Source of the DNA: Bacilli bacterium | GTDB taxonomy: Bacteria; Bacillota_I; Bacilli_A; RFN20; CAG-826 | Length of the DNA stretch: 64,000 nucleotides | NCBI GenBank assembly: GCA_900767825.1 | Contig: CAAGAN010000028.1 | Span: 9,548-73,547, forward strand | Direction of reading: 5' to 3' | Shown: positions 23,943-32,649 of the stretch, piece by piece | Layout: every line of letters begins with the position of its first letter | How positions within the stretch are numbered: the first letter of the stretch is position 1 | Position numbers and translations under genes: made by a program | Notes under the pieces: model-generated | Told to the model about the DNA's origin: nothing | Database searches by the model: none | The model's input: the letters and a program-made list of their open reading frames with translations, nothing else

Positions 23943-24976
23943 AATTCGTCTAATTCTTTTTCTAAGCTTAATCCTGATGGAGAGGAAGAAACTTCTAGAC
24001 TAAATGGATTATAGAAGAACCTATTGTCCATCGTCATTATTTTTGAAGTATTCTCACCTTTTTCAGCCCCTTCATAGGCTTTATCTAAAATCATCATCTT
24101 AGCATCAAAATCATCAATGCAAGAAACGGCATAGGCCTCCTTAGTAAGTGGTAAGACAGGGGAACCGAATTCATATTTGCCATGGTGGGACAATATTATA
24201 TGTTCTAGCATTGAAGCCATCTCGTGTTTATGGAATAAAGTAGAACTCTTTGTCTGTTCTTCTTTTGGTAGAGACTCGAATTCATGCATACCTAGTCTTT
24301 CAGCCTCTTTCCTGACCTCGTAGAAGCCTAAAGAGATGTGGCCAATTAATTTACCATCCAAAGTAAATTCGGCGTTAGGAAGGCCCGATAATTCAATCAT
24401 CTTGCCAAAATCATGGACAAGGCAGCCTGCTAAAACCAAATCCCTATTGAGTTTTGGATAAACCGCGCAGAAAGATAATCCTAAATCCGCCATGGTAACG
24501 GAATGATAAATAAGTCCAGACTCGAATTCATGATGGTTTCTAACCGCGGCTGGCCAAATAGAAAGCTTCTCTAGGTATTTGTTAACTAAATTAGATACCA
24601 AAAGCTTTAAATCCTTATCGGAAATTGAATTGACATAGGCTTTAAGCTTATTTACCAAATCTTCCTTTTTGACTGGAGAAGAGATAGCAAAATCATTTGG
24701 ATTTAACCCAAGGGTATCGCTAGTAACCTTAAACAAGCGAATTTGAAGTGATTTGTTATAGGAAAGCACTTTGCCTTCAACATGGACTACATTACCTTTT
24801 TTTAATATCTCTTCTTCATTATTTATTTCCCATAGACGGGCTGAAATTTGAGAAGATTGGTCTTGAAAAGTAATGGCTAGATAAGGCTTGCCATTCGTAT
24901 TGACGCATTTTTTGCAATCGCTGACTAGTAATGGCCCAGAAAAGCTATCGCCATCTTTTAAATCAATTATTTTCAT
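23933..24976 (-). CDS. yhaM: YhaM-family 3'-5' exoribonuclease
   Basis: Single-strand 3'-5' exonuclease with an N-terminal OB-fold (about 12-85, VSDCKKCVNTNGKPYLAITFQD) and a C-terminal HD phosphohydrolase domain. The HD metal motif is H188-D189 in LVHDFGK, with upstream HHEFESGLIYHS and downstream HIILSHHGKYEFGSP supplying further ligands. The 347-residue length is close to B. subtilis YhaM (314). It overlaps recX by 14 bases. Confidence 0.93.
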   Translation of the reverse strand: MKIIDLKDGDSFSGPLLVSDCKKCVNTNGKPYLAITFQDQSSQISARLWEINNEEEILKKGNVVHVEGKVLSYNKSLQIRLFKVTSDTLGLNPNDFAISSPVKKEDLVNKLKAYVNSISDKDLKLLVSNLVNKYLEKLSIWPAAVRNHHEFESGLIYHSVTMADLGLSFCAVYPKLNRDLVLAGCLVHDFGKMIELSGLPNAEFTLDGKLIGHISLGFYEVRKEAERLGMHEFESLPKEEQTKSSTLFHKHEMASMLEHIILSHHGKYEFGSPVLPLTKEAYAVSCIDDFDAKMMILDKAYEGAEKGENTSKIMTMDNRFFYNPFSLEVSSSPSGLSLEKELDELKR

Positions 24977-25772
24977 CGTTTTCTCCTTTTACCAAATTAG
25001 AAATATCGTCATATTCGTAGCCTTTCCTTAATAAATAAGCGAATATGGCCCTAGACAATTTATAACCGTTATATTTTCTTTCATATCTAGTTTTAGCAAT
25101 TAAATAATCGGATTCTAGATTGGATTTATTTTCTTCTTCGCTAGGGAAAGATAAGGCTTGGTTAGTCGCTTCTTTTGCAACATCTAGGTCAAATCCTCTT
25201 TCTCTTAAGGCTAATAAAGTCTTCCCAACCTTCTTATTCTTAGGAGCCTTTAATAACCTTCTATCTAATACCTTTACGTAATTTAAAGCCTTTTCTAATT
25301 CTTTTTCTCTTGGAAAAGATAAATTATCGATTATTTCATTAGAAATCCCTTTTTGATGTAGATTAAATAAAACCTTATTTCTTCCATATAACCTAAGTTC
25401 AGCAACATCTTCAGCATATGTCTTCGCATACAACTTGTCATCTAGAAGGCCTTCCTTGGTTAATTTATCGATTATTTTTTGGGCCAATTCAACATTCGCA
25501 CCTCTATCTAATATCTTTCCATACAAAACATAGGAAGAATAATTTTCCCTAGATAATAAACGTAAGGCATATTCCATATAGCCTTCTTCCTTTTTAGAAG
25601 AAATCAGATTCAAATATTCCTGTTCGCTTAATTGCTTTCCTTCATATAGACGAAATTCAGTAAAAGTAAAAGGAGATAAAGACAATTTATCACCCGATTC
25701 GAAAGTAATGACTACTTCCTTTTTCCTTTTTCTAATGCTTTCGATTATTTCACCACGATTTTCTTTGGACAC
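24963..25772 (-). CDS. recX: RecX regulator of RecA
   Basis: Modulates RecA filaments. The protein consists of helical RecX repeats; recognisable segments are ALRLLSRENYSSYVLYGKILDRG (first repeat), DKLYAKTYAEDVAELRLYGRNKVLFNLHQKGI (second), and a C-terminal repeat ending YLLRKGYEYDDISNLV. At 269 residues it matches the long Firmicute RecX with a positively charged N-terminal extension. It lies between a glycosyltransferase gene (23-base overlap) and yhaM, far from recA. Confidence 0.9.
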   Translation of the reverse strand: MSKENRGEIIESIRKRKKEVVITFESGDKLSLSPFTFTEFRLYEGKQLSEQEYLNLISSKKEEGYMEYALRLLSRENYSSYVLYGKILDRGANVELAQKIIDKLTKEGLLDDKLYAKTYAEDVAELRLYGRNKVLFNLHQKGISNEIIDNLSFPREKELEKALNYVKVLDRRLLKAPKNKKVGKTLLALRERGFDLDVAKEATNQALSFPSEEENKSNLESDYLIAKTRYERKYNGYKLSRAIFAYLLRKGYEYDDISNLVKGENDENN

Positions 25773-26925
25773 GTTTATACACCTCGATTATTGAATCATA
25801 GAAACGCTTCATAGAATAAATATCTATTGCCTTTAACGAAGCATTTACTATTTTTTTCTTGCTTGCATCGCTTAAATGCTTTACTTTTTCTAGCTTATCC
25901 GGGAAGTCATTCTCGTCTTTAAAGAAGAATCCAGTTTCATTATCTTTTATAGTCCCGGATAAATTATCATCATACCTAGCCAAGACGATTAATTCGCTTG
26001 CCATGGCTTCCATAAACGTTAACCCTTGGGTCTCTGTAATTGAAGCCGAAGCAAAGCAATCCCCTAAATGATAATATTTTTGCGTTTCTCCCGGAGAGCA
26101 TTTCCCTGTAAATATAGTTGAAGAAGAAATGCCTAATGAATCTGCTAAATCCTTGAGTTCTTGTTCAGCAGGACCCCAGCCAGTAATGACTAATTTTACT
26201 TTTTCCTGTGGATATTTTTCTTTAAATTTAGCAAATCCTTTTATAACTACATCGATACTTTTCTCTTTTGCAATCCTACCTAAAGATAAAAGGACATAGT
26301 CATCTTTTTCGATTCCAAACTTCTTTTTTAAGGCAAGGGTCTCTTCTTTGTTTTCATTAGTTGGGGAGAATCTAGATAATTCAACTCCAGTCGGGATAAT
26401 GGAGACAGTCGTATCGATTCGGATGGAGCGAAGATAATCCTTAATCTTCTCACTAGGCGCGATAAATTCAGTATAGGCATTGCTTTTACCCCTAAAGAAG
26501 AATCTAACTGCATGCCTAGCAAATCTATCAAAATGTCCCTTAGTAACGTAATAGGTATAATCTTCGATCATCGTATGGAATGTATAGACTGATCCTATAT
26601 GGAATTTAGAGGCAACTAAACCGCCGAATATACCAATTCCAGCATCAGTCTGGCAATGTACTACTTCAGGATGGAAAGAAGAAAGGATATCCATGGCTTT
26701 CTTGTTATAAAACATAGACATACGGTACCCATACAATGCTTTTAATTTGATTCCAGGAAGTCTAAGAATGCCATCTTGGTAAGTAACATATTTGGAAAAT
26801 GGGTTAGTAGTTACAACTATGACATTATGGCCATGCTCAACTAACGTCTTCCTTAAGTTGAAGGTAGAGGTAGCAACCCCATTAATTTCTGGAGGATATG
26901 TATCAGAGAACAAGGCTATATTCAT
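25750..26925 (-). CDS. Glycosyltransferase family 4, glycolipid type
   Basis: GT-B fold glycosyltransferase resembling 1,2-diacylglycerol 3-glucosyltransferases that make membrane glycolipids. The N-terminal ALFSDTYPPEINGVATST motif and EFIAPSEKIKDYLRS are typical of that group; the C-terminal donor site contains LGRIAKEKSID, an FTGK..PGE segment and the EX7E-like stretch ASITETQGLTFMEAMASEL (about 296-314). 391 residues from the start at 26925, which has AGAGGTGGG upstream. It overlaps the upstream flippase-like gene by four bases, so both form one operon. The substrate is inferred. Confidence 0.85.
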   Translation of the reverse strand: MNIALFSDTYPPEINGVATSTFNLRKTLVEHGHNVIVVTTNPFSKYVTYQDGILRLPGIKLKALYGYRMSMFYNKKAMDILSSFHPEVVHCQTDAGIGIFGGLVASKFHIGSVYTFHTMIEDYTYYVTKGHFDRFARHAVRFFFRGKSNAYTEFIAPSEKIKDYLRSIRIDTTVSIIPTGVELSRFSPTNENKEETLALKKKFGIEKDDYVLLSLGRIAKEKSIDVVIKGFAKFKEKYPQEKVKLVITGWGPAEQELKDLADSLGISSSTIFTGKCSPGETQKYYHLGDCFASASITETQGLTFMEAMASELIVLARYDDNLSGTIKDNETGFFFKDENDFPDKLEKVKHLSDASKKKIVNASLKAIDIYSMKRFYDSIIEVYKRVQRKSW

Positions 26926-28370
26926 AATTCCCACCTCTGCATTTCATTATCTTCCTCTTTTTGCTTTTTTCTAGACTTCTTTTCTTTAGTAGGCTTAACC
27001 TTTTTTGGAGGTTTATAAGCCTTCTTTAACGCAGGAACGTCTTCGATTTTATTTTCTTCTTTAGGAATAGATATCTCTTTATCTTTCTTTATTTTTCCAA
27101 AAGACATGGTTTCTGCAATCTTGTTTTGAAGTGCTTTCCTAGATAATTGCCTAGTTTCGTATAAGGTATCTGCACTGCGTTTTCTTTCGTCGAAAGTAGC
27201 CATCTGGATATCGACGAATGTCTGACGGTTTGCATAATGTATTGGCTCTTTTGGTCTACTTCTATAAAGTGCGGCAACTAATCCAGAAACCAATAAAGGA
27301 ATATGGAAGGTTACTGTTCTCCATAAAATAAGAGTAGAACTTACATATGTCTGTTCCCCAAAGAAATTAAAGAACAAGTATTGATAGAAAAGTTCAGAAA
27401 CACCGGCAGATCCAGGAAGAGGGATAAGTCCTGTAATCATTTGATGGAAGCTAGACAAGAAAGCGGCATGGAATAATTTATAGGCATCGAAGGCATCGAA
27501 GGCCTTAAGTGCCATACCAGCAATATAAGGAATGGAATTCCTAAGGAAAATCATGATTGAGAACAAGATAAACTGCAAAATAACTATAGGAATATTAGAT
27601 TGCAGACGTCTAAGCTCAATCTTGAAGTTCTCAACTTGAACCCTAAGATTTTCTCTAGCCTGGTCAGGTTTCTTGATAAGCTTTATCTTGCCAAGGAATC
27701 CAATCACATGGTTTAAGATGAAATTATGGAATTTATGGCTATAAGACATACCTAAAAGAAGAAATATGACCGATATATTAAGTAAGAACCCTACAATAAT
27801 CAAAGGAAGCATAGGAATCGATAATTTCCAATCGAATATAGCAAAGTCCATGGATTTGATATCCATAATCCTGTTCCATTCAAATCCAATCGCGAATATA
27901 TCAAAAGATATAAGGGCGGCCTGGTAAATAATAAACCACATTACCATAATAGAAGCGGCATTAGATATAACTAATCCCTGCGATTTCAAGGTATAGGCCT
28001 GCATGACCTGTCCCCCGCTTGCCCCTGGAGTGATATCGCTATAGAACTGTCCAACAAAAGAAGCAGCTAGGCCTTGATGGAATTTATATTGCCTTGTATA
28101 AAGGCGGCAAAAAGCCCAAATAATGACCCCATCTACACAATAAGAAAGGAAAACCATGCCGATAATGATAAGCATATATACCCAATCGGCTTTGGAGAAA
28201 GCATCGATGACCTTTCCAAATTGATCGCCCCACAAAGACAACGTCAAAGAAATAGCCGTAGCTATCAAGACGATTAAAATATATAAAACATATTTAACAG
28301 TCTTTTTCTTGTTTGTTGGAGTTGGAGCGTCTTTGTTTTTGTTAGATAGAATTGCCATAGAAGCAAACAT
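26922..28370 (-). CDS. Flippase-like integral membrane protein (LPG-synthase TM/UPF0104 family)
   Basis: Multi-span membrane protein of the family that includes the flippase domain of MprF and AglD-like proteins. About eight hydrophobic helices occur between residues 25 and 375. The family signature region GQFYSDITPGASGGQVMQAY (about 108-127) and the later PGSAGVSE motif (about 318-325) are present. A lysine-rich cytoplasmic tail of about 100 residues follows. It lacks the MprF catalytic half. Coupled to the glycosyltransferase, it may move or bind the glycolipid product (inference). Neither ATG (28370 or 28358) has a ribosome-binding site; a TAAAAT box lies directly before the first. Confidence 0.82.
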   Translation of the reverse strand: MFASMAILSNKNKDAPTPTNKKKTVKYVLYILIVLIATAISLTLSLWGDQFGKVIDAFSKADWVYMLIIIGMVFLSYCVDGVIIWAFCRLYTRQYKFHQGLAASFVGQFYSDITPGASGGQVMQAYTLKSQGLVISNAASIMVMWFIIYQAALISFDIFAIGFEWNRIMDIKSMDFAIFDWKLSIPMLPLIIVGFLLNISVIFLLLGMSYSHKFHNFILNHVIGFLGKIKLIKKPDQARENLRVQVENFKIELRRLQSNIPIVILQFILFSIMIFLRNSIPYIAGMALKAFDAFDAYKLFHAAFLSSFHQMITGLIPLPGSAGVSELFYQYLFFNFFGEQTYVSSTLILWRTVTFHIPLLVSGLVAALYRSRPKEPIHYANRQTFVDIQMATFDERKRSADTLYETRQLSRKALQNKIAETMSFGKIKKDKEISIPKEENKIEDVPALKKAYKPPKKVKPTKEKKSRKKQKEEDNEMQRWEL

Positions 28371-28394
28371 ATTTTACCCTAAATTCTTTAGGGT
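28371..28394 (-). promoter_or_regulatory. Operator-like palindrome and -10 box before the flippase gene
   Basis: Perfect 19-base palindrome ACCCTAAA-n3-TTTAGGGT (28376-28394). Its inner 17 bases fill exactly the space ahead of a TAAAAT -10 box (28371-28376 on the minus strand). No T-run follows, so it looks like a regulator site rather than a terminator. Confidence 0.55.
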
Positions 28395-28422
28395 AGTGAT
28401 AGGGAGTTATCTTAAGTAGTTA

Positions 28423-28962
28423 TTAATCCTTTATTAAAGGGCTGAAATTAATGACAAATGTCTTTATTAAATCTTCAATCGGGACATCATATCCAGAATC
28501 GCACCAAGCACGGAAAACCCCTACCCCTGCGGAAAAAAGAAAGATTCCTACATACTTTTTAGTTTTTTCATCGCCTCTAAGATGAGGGGCAATGGTTTGG
28601 ACTACGATTGGTTCGAAAGTTTTCTTTATCTTATATGTAAAATGGGATTGGGAAACATTGACAACCGTCTGTATTTTAGTCGCGTTATCTTTTAAATAGT
28701 TAGCGGTTTCATATAAACCTGCAAGATAATTGCCGGTAGAATGCTTGAATATTATCTTCGAAATATCAGAAATAATGATGTTTTCCACATCGTCAATGAC
28801 ATCCGATACATTTTCATAATGTAAATAAAATGTCGATCTAGATAATCCTAAATTGGAAGTAATATCTTTGACCGTAACGCCTTGAAAAGTGTTTTTCTTA
28901 AGCAACCTCAAGGTCTCTTCTCTTATATCTTCTTTAGTTTTTTCTACACGTAAGCTTTTCAT
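28423..28962 (-). CDS. TetR/AcrR-family transcriptional regulator
   Basis: 179-residue one-component regulator. The N-terminal helix-turn-helix is clear: TLRLLKKNTFQGVTVKDITSNLGLSRSTFYLHYENVSDV (about 17-55). The C-terminal ligand domain is variable; the end VPIEDLIKTFVINFSPLI is like the TetR_C DUF-type domain of Firmicutes. It lies upstream of the flippase-glycosyltransferase operon on the same strand, and palindromes occur before both transcription units, suggesting self-control and control of its neighbours. Confidence 0.88.
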   Translation of the reverse strand: MKSLRVEKTKEDIREETLRLLKKNTFQGVTVKDITSNLGLSRSTFYLHYENVSDVIDDVENIIISDISKIIFKHSTGNYLAGLYETANYLKDNATKIQTVVNVSQSHFTYKIKKTFEPIVVQTIAPHLRGDEKTKKYVGIFLFSAGVGVFRAWCDSGYDVPIEDLIKTFVINFSPLIKD

Positions 28963-28971
28963 AACAAAAAA

Positions 28972-29000
28972 AGATTAACACTAAAATGAACACGTGTCTA
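28972..29000 (-). promoter_or_regulatory. tetR promoter with ACACGTGT palindrome at the -35
   Basis: Minus-strand TAGACA (28995-29000), 17-base spacer, TAATCT (28972-28977). The palindrome ACACGTGT overlaps the end of the -35 box, a likely autoregulatory operator. Confidence 0.5.
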
Positions 29001-29717
29001 TATTGAGTGTTTTACTTCTTTTTCTAATATTTTTAGGGATTTTTTATATAAAGAAGGCAGTCCCCCTTTAAAAGAAAAATAATAAAGAGAGGACGTTTTC
29101 TTATCATAAATTAAAGGCAATAAAGACTTTAATCTAGGCTCACTTAAGCCAAAAGAAGCTTCTTCTAACGAGATGAGCTTAATTGAATATTCCTTTAAGA
29201 ATTCTAAATCGTTTTCAATCAATTTATCTACACATAGGAAATCTATTAATAAATAAGAACGTGCTTTCTTATTAAATGGACCAATATTAAAAGAATCGTG
29301 TTCAACCTTGTTTTTAAAAGATGATGTATTTTGGAAAGAAAAGGCATAAACCTGCTTCCCATAATCTAAAGTAAACCTGCTCCTAACATAATTCTTATTA
29401 TCGAATTCATATTTATTTTCTAGGCGTTTTTTGAATGATTCCAAATTGAAATTTGATACATGGGTCAATTCAATTGAAGATAATTTGGCTTCCCTTGATG
29501 TTATAAAATATTCATTTATGCCTTTGCTAGTTTTAGCCACTACGACTAAAAAAATAATAGCCAATACAAAGAAAATACCCATTCCAACATAAAATAGATA
29601 TGATCCATATCCAAATCTTTTTAAGTAATAGAAGATGATGATACTAGAAATGGAACAAACAAAAATGAAAATTAGGAGAGAAATTAATGTTATTACTTTC
29701 TTCTTGCTATATTTCAT
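28998..29717 (-). CDS. Two-helix membrane protein with a cytoplasmic domain, unknown
   Basis: 239 residues. Two transmembrane helices (about 8-31 and 38-62) are followed by a soluble domain of about 175 residues with no motif I recognise; it contains a LTHVSNFNLESFKKRLENKYEFD segment and ends basic. Both termini are predicted cytoplasmic. The only start signal is a TATTAT box seven bases before the ATG, with no ribosome-binding site, so it is a leaderless candidate. It sits between degV and tetR. Confidence 0.65.
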   Translation of the reverse strand: MKYSKKKVITLISLLIFIFVCSISSIIIFYYLKRFGYGSYLFYVGMGIFFVLAIIFLVVVAKTSKGINEYFITSREAKLSSIELTHVSNFNLESFKKRLENKYEFDNKNYVRSRFTLDYGKQVYAFSFQNTSSFKNKVEHDSFNIGPFNKKARSYLLIDFLCVDKLIENDLEFLKEYSIKLISLEEASFGLSEPRLKSLLPLIYDKKTSSLYYFSFKGGLPSLYKKSLKILEKEVKHSI

Positions 29718-29746
29718 AATTTGGATAATAAAAGAATAAGCAAGTA

Positions 29747-30640
29747 TTAGTCAATGTTTTTTAAATCGATAAAGCCATAACCGGCTAAATATGGCCCATA
29801 CCTAAAGCCGATTGCAGGAGAGAATATAACATCAGGGAAATTGGTTTCAATTCCCGCGGCCACTTCTTTTTCCTTTAAAGTTTCTAGAAATTCCTTGCCA
29901 GTATATAGGTGGAATAAAAGATATTCTTTTCTTTTTTTATCTCTGATAAGTTCTTTTATTTTTGCAAAAGTATCATCAAAAGCAACGCGTTGGAAAGGGG
30001 TGTTTTTAATCATATCGAAATAACCGTTTTTAGTAAGCTTAAATTCTGGAACATGATGAAACACCTTGGCAAAAATGTTTTTCCTTAAAGAAACTAGGTG
30101 ATTTGCATATACGTAATCAATGTTTTTAGCAAGGGCAACTATGGTTTGGTTTTTAATTATCTTTTCTACTTTAACTAATATTTCAGAAGTAGGAGCACCC
30201 TTGTTGACCATTTCCTGTACTTTAAGAGCAATATAGCCTTGGTTAAAGCCAAATGTCCTTGAGTTAATGACATATGTCCTTATTTTAGATGCGAAATCTT
30301 TTGATAAAGAGCAAACGAAATCATAGGTACCGCCGAAGCAAGAAGAAAAAGTTACAAAAATAATTTCATCATATTTTTCTTCTATAGCCTTATTAAATAT
30401 TGAAACAATCTCATCATGAGTAGGCATGCTTGCTTTAGGCAATGATCTTTTGGATCTAAGGTCTTCTAGGGAAGAATAAAAAACATTAGGATCAGTATAT
30501 TTTTCCAATACTCTAGTTGTTCCGTTATGTATAGCAGTCATATGAAGGCGAGTTATCCCGTAACAATTATCAATCCCTTCAACATAATCAAGGGAATCGG
30601 TTGTTGTTGATACTACTAATCGCTTCAATTCTTTGTTCAT
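29747..30640 (-). CDS. DegV-family fatty-acid-binding protein
   Basis: Member of the DegV (FakB-type) family, which binds fatty acids for phosphorylation by FakA. Typical elements are the N-terminal VVSTTTDSLD, a P-T-HDEIVSIFNKAIEE segment, the ligand loop SSCFGGTYD (family S-S-x-x-S-G-T-Y) and INSRTFGFNQGY. The C-terminal part ends with a GPYLAGYGFIDL strand rather than the usual GPG. 297 residues from the ATG at 30640, preceded by AAGG. fakA is not in the window. Confidence 0.88.
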   Translation of the reverse strand: MNKELKRLVVSTTTDSLDYVEGIDNCYGITRLHMTAIHNGTTRVLEKYTDPNVFYSSLEDLRSKRSLPKASMPTHDEIVSIFNKAIEEKYDEIIFVTFSSCFGGTYDFVCSLSKDFASKIRTYVINSRTFGFNQGYIALKVQEMVNKGAPTSEILVKVEKIIKNQTIVALAKNIDYVYANHLVSLRKNIFAKVFHHVPEFKLTKNGYFDMIKNTPFQRVAFDDTFAKIKELIRDKKRKEYLLFHLYTGKEFLETLKEKEVAAGIETNFPDVIFSPAIGFRYGPYLAGYGFIDLKNID

Positions 30641-30743
30641 CAAAAAACCTTAACACCAAATCAAAGCATTAACAAACATAAAATTTAAAATCGATTATTT
30701 ATTAACTTAGTTTTAAAAAATAGATCAAATATTAATACACGGG

Positions 30744-31595
30744 TTAAATGGTTTTTCTTTTACGTTTGGTTTTACGTTCATCTATAAGTACACCATAACG
30801 GATAGCGTCTAATGTTGGATTATAGTATTTGTAGCAGCTCAAAAATTTGTCAACATCCTTGCCAATCAGTTTCTCTTCATATCCATCTTCATAAAAAATA
30901 TTCAAGCCTTCATCATCAAAATATTTGACCAAAACCAATTTCTTTACATTCCTAGTTGATAGGTATTTGCTTCCTAGATAAGAAGTACTTTCATAGAAAT
31001 ATTCGGGGAGTTTTTCTTCCGTTACGGGTCCAATTGTCCCATCTTTATTAGAAAGGAAACGAGTACATTCAAAACTTGAACCAACTATACCTAATTTGCT
31101 TCCTAGGCTTTGGTAATAAACATTAGCATCCACATATTTGGAGCCTTCATCAATATAAGAAAGCTGCAATAATTCAGCTTCCTTAGCATCATCAAATAGG
31201 TTCTTGCCTTCAAAATAGATTCCATTCTCATCAACCTGAAATTCATAATTACCGTAATTGAGCTTTCCACTCTTCTCCAAGGAAAATATATTGTCGTACA
31301 AGTGATATAGATCTAACCCTTTGACTAATTGATCATTATGAATTTTAGTAGGTATGTCATTAAGGATAACTACATAACCCTTAAAAGGAAAATCTATAAG
31401 TTTGCTTAGATCTCCGCTTGAGAGAATGAAAACAAAATCTCGTGGAGAAGAATGTTGTTTCTTAAATGCAGACATTATTTTTTGAAAGGATGCAACGTCT
31501 TTAATCCCTTTTGCCAAGTATATCATCAACATTATTTTGACAGCCCAAAGCAATTTAGACAAACCAAATTCAAAACTAAGCCACTTATTGGGCAA
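30744..31595 (-). CDS. Hypothetical protein with basic tail
   Basis: I do not recognise this 283-residue protein. It is soluble-looking, rich in Tyr, Phe and charged residues, and ends in a strongly basic KTKRKRKTI stretch. The N-terminal part has alternating strands (DFVFILSSGD, GYVVILNDIP) suggestive of an alpha/beta fold. The start is uncertain: the frame opens with TTG at 31595, while ATG codons near residue 22 and 24 lack a ribosome-binding site. It is flanked by degV and an SDR gene but separated by gaps of about 100 and 67 bases. Confidence 0.5.
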   Translation of the reverse strand: MPNKWLSFEFGLSKLLWAVKIMLMIYLAKGIKDVASFQKIMSAFKKQHSSPRDFVFILSSGDLSKLIDFPFKGYVVILNDIPTKIHNDQLVKGLDLYHLYDNIFSLEKSGKLNYGNYEFQVDENGIYFEGKNLFDDAKEAELLQLSYIDEGSKYVDANVYYQSLGSKLGIVGSSFECTRFLSNKDGTIGPVTEEKLPEYFYESTSYLGSKYLSTRNVKKLVLVKYFDDEGLNIFYEDGYEEKLIGKDVDKFLSCYKYYNPTLDAIRYGVLIDERKTKRKRKTI

Positions 31596-31629
31596 AGATT
31601 AATGATTATTTAAAGTAATGGATATTAAA

Positions 31630-31654
31630 AATGTCCTGGGATAGCCAAGACATT
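31630..31654 (-). terminator. SDR gene terminator
   Basis: Ten-pair stem AATGTCTTGG/CCAGGACATT on the minus strand (one G-T pair), five-base loop, followed by TTTAATAT. Confidence 0.75.
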
Positions 31655-31662
31655 ATTGTTAA

Positions 31663-32442
31663 TTAAGCACCTTTCTTAAGTTGTTTAGCAGATACCTTAG
31701 TTACAAATTTCCTAGAGAAGAATCTTGGGGCAAAGCAAGATAGCTTATTTTTAAATCCCATGATGGCAAAGCTTTTCCCCTTGATTGATTTCTTATAACC
31801 ATAAGTAGCGACATCTAAGGAGCTATAAGGTTTAATCTTCGAGAATGTATAGTCGTTATGGGCTTTAGACACGAATTTCGAATTAAATGGGCCAGGGCAA
31901 AGAGTCAAAAGGTGGACATTTGTCTTCCTTAATTCATAGGCAATAGATTCACCTAGAATTGCTACAAAGCTTTTAGTAGCGTGGTAAGTGCACATATATG
32001 GTCCAGGAACTAATCCTGCAATAGAAGAGATGTTGATGATATGTCCTTCATCGTTTTTAAGCATGTCATCAAGAAATACACGAGTGAAATATAAAAGGGC
32101 ATTGCAGTTGACTTCAGTCATCTTTAATTGCTTTGAAATGACCATATCCTTGAAATCGCAGCAATCACCAAACCCAGCTGCATTGACTAGATTATTAACG
32201 AAATATCCATTGGTTTTAGTAAAATCGAAAACCTTTTGCAAATCATCAATTAAAGATAAATCCGCGACTAATAAATCAATCTGGGTATCGGGGCTTTTTT
32301 CTTTTACATAGGCTTCGGTTTCCTTTAGACCTGTTTCGTCAACATCAACCAAAACCAAATTGTTGCCGTTTTTAGCATAAATATAGGCAAATTCCTTGCC
32401 AAGGCCACCGCCGGCACCGGTTATAAGAGTAACTTTTTCCAT
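31663..32442 (-). CDS. Short-chain dehydrogenase/reductase
   Basis: NAD(P)-dependent oxidoreductase of the classical SDR family. The cofactor motif TGAGGGLG is at 8-15, NAAG at 87-90, the catalytic Ser at 139-140 (NISS) and Y153-x3-K157 in the YHATK motif. Asp34 after the second strand (LVDVDE) suggests NAD rather than NADP. 259 residues from 32442, chosen for AAGAAGGA upstream; the longer frame lacks support. The substrate is unknown; relatives often act on short-chain ketones or acyl groups. Confidence 0.92.
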   Translation of the reverse strand: MEKVTLITGAGGGLGKEFAYIYAKNGNNLVLVDVDETGLKETEAYVKEKSPDTQIDLLVADLSLIDDLQKVFDFTKTNGYFVNNLVNAAGFGDCCDFKDMVISKQLKMTEVNCNALLYFTRVFLDDMLKNDEGHIINISSIAGLVPGPYMCTYHATKSFVAILGESIAYELRKTNVHLLTLCPGPFNSKFVSKAHNDYTFSKIKPYSSLDVATYGYKKSIKGKSFAIMGFKNKLSCFAPRFFSRKFVTKVSAKQLKKGA

Positions 32443-32649
32443 TAAATTTAATTCCTTCTTGAACGTAGTATACTTCCTTTTGTCAAAAAGTGTTTTAGAA
32501 AATAGCAAAACCGCTACATGGGTCGCCTCTTTTTTTAAATCAAACAATAATCGAATTATATCAATGTAAAAATATTGGAAATTTTAAACCGAAAAATAAA
32601 TAGATTATTTTTATATCAAGAGTAGAATTGTAAGAATTTTGGAGAATGT

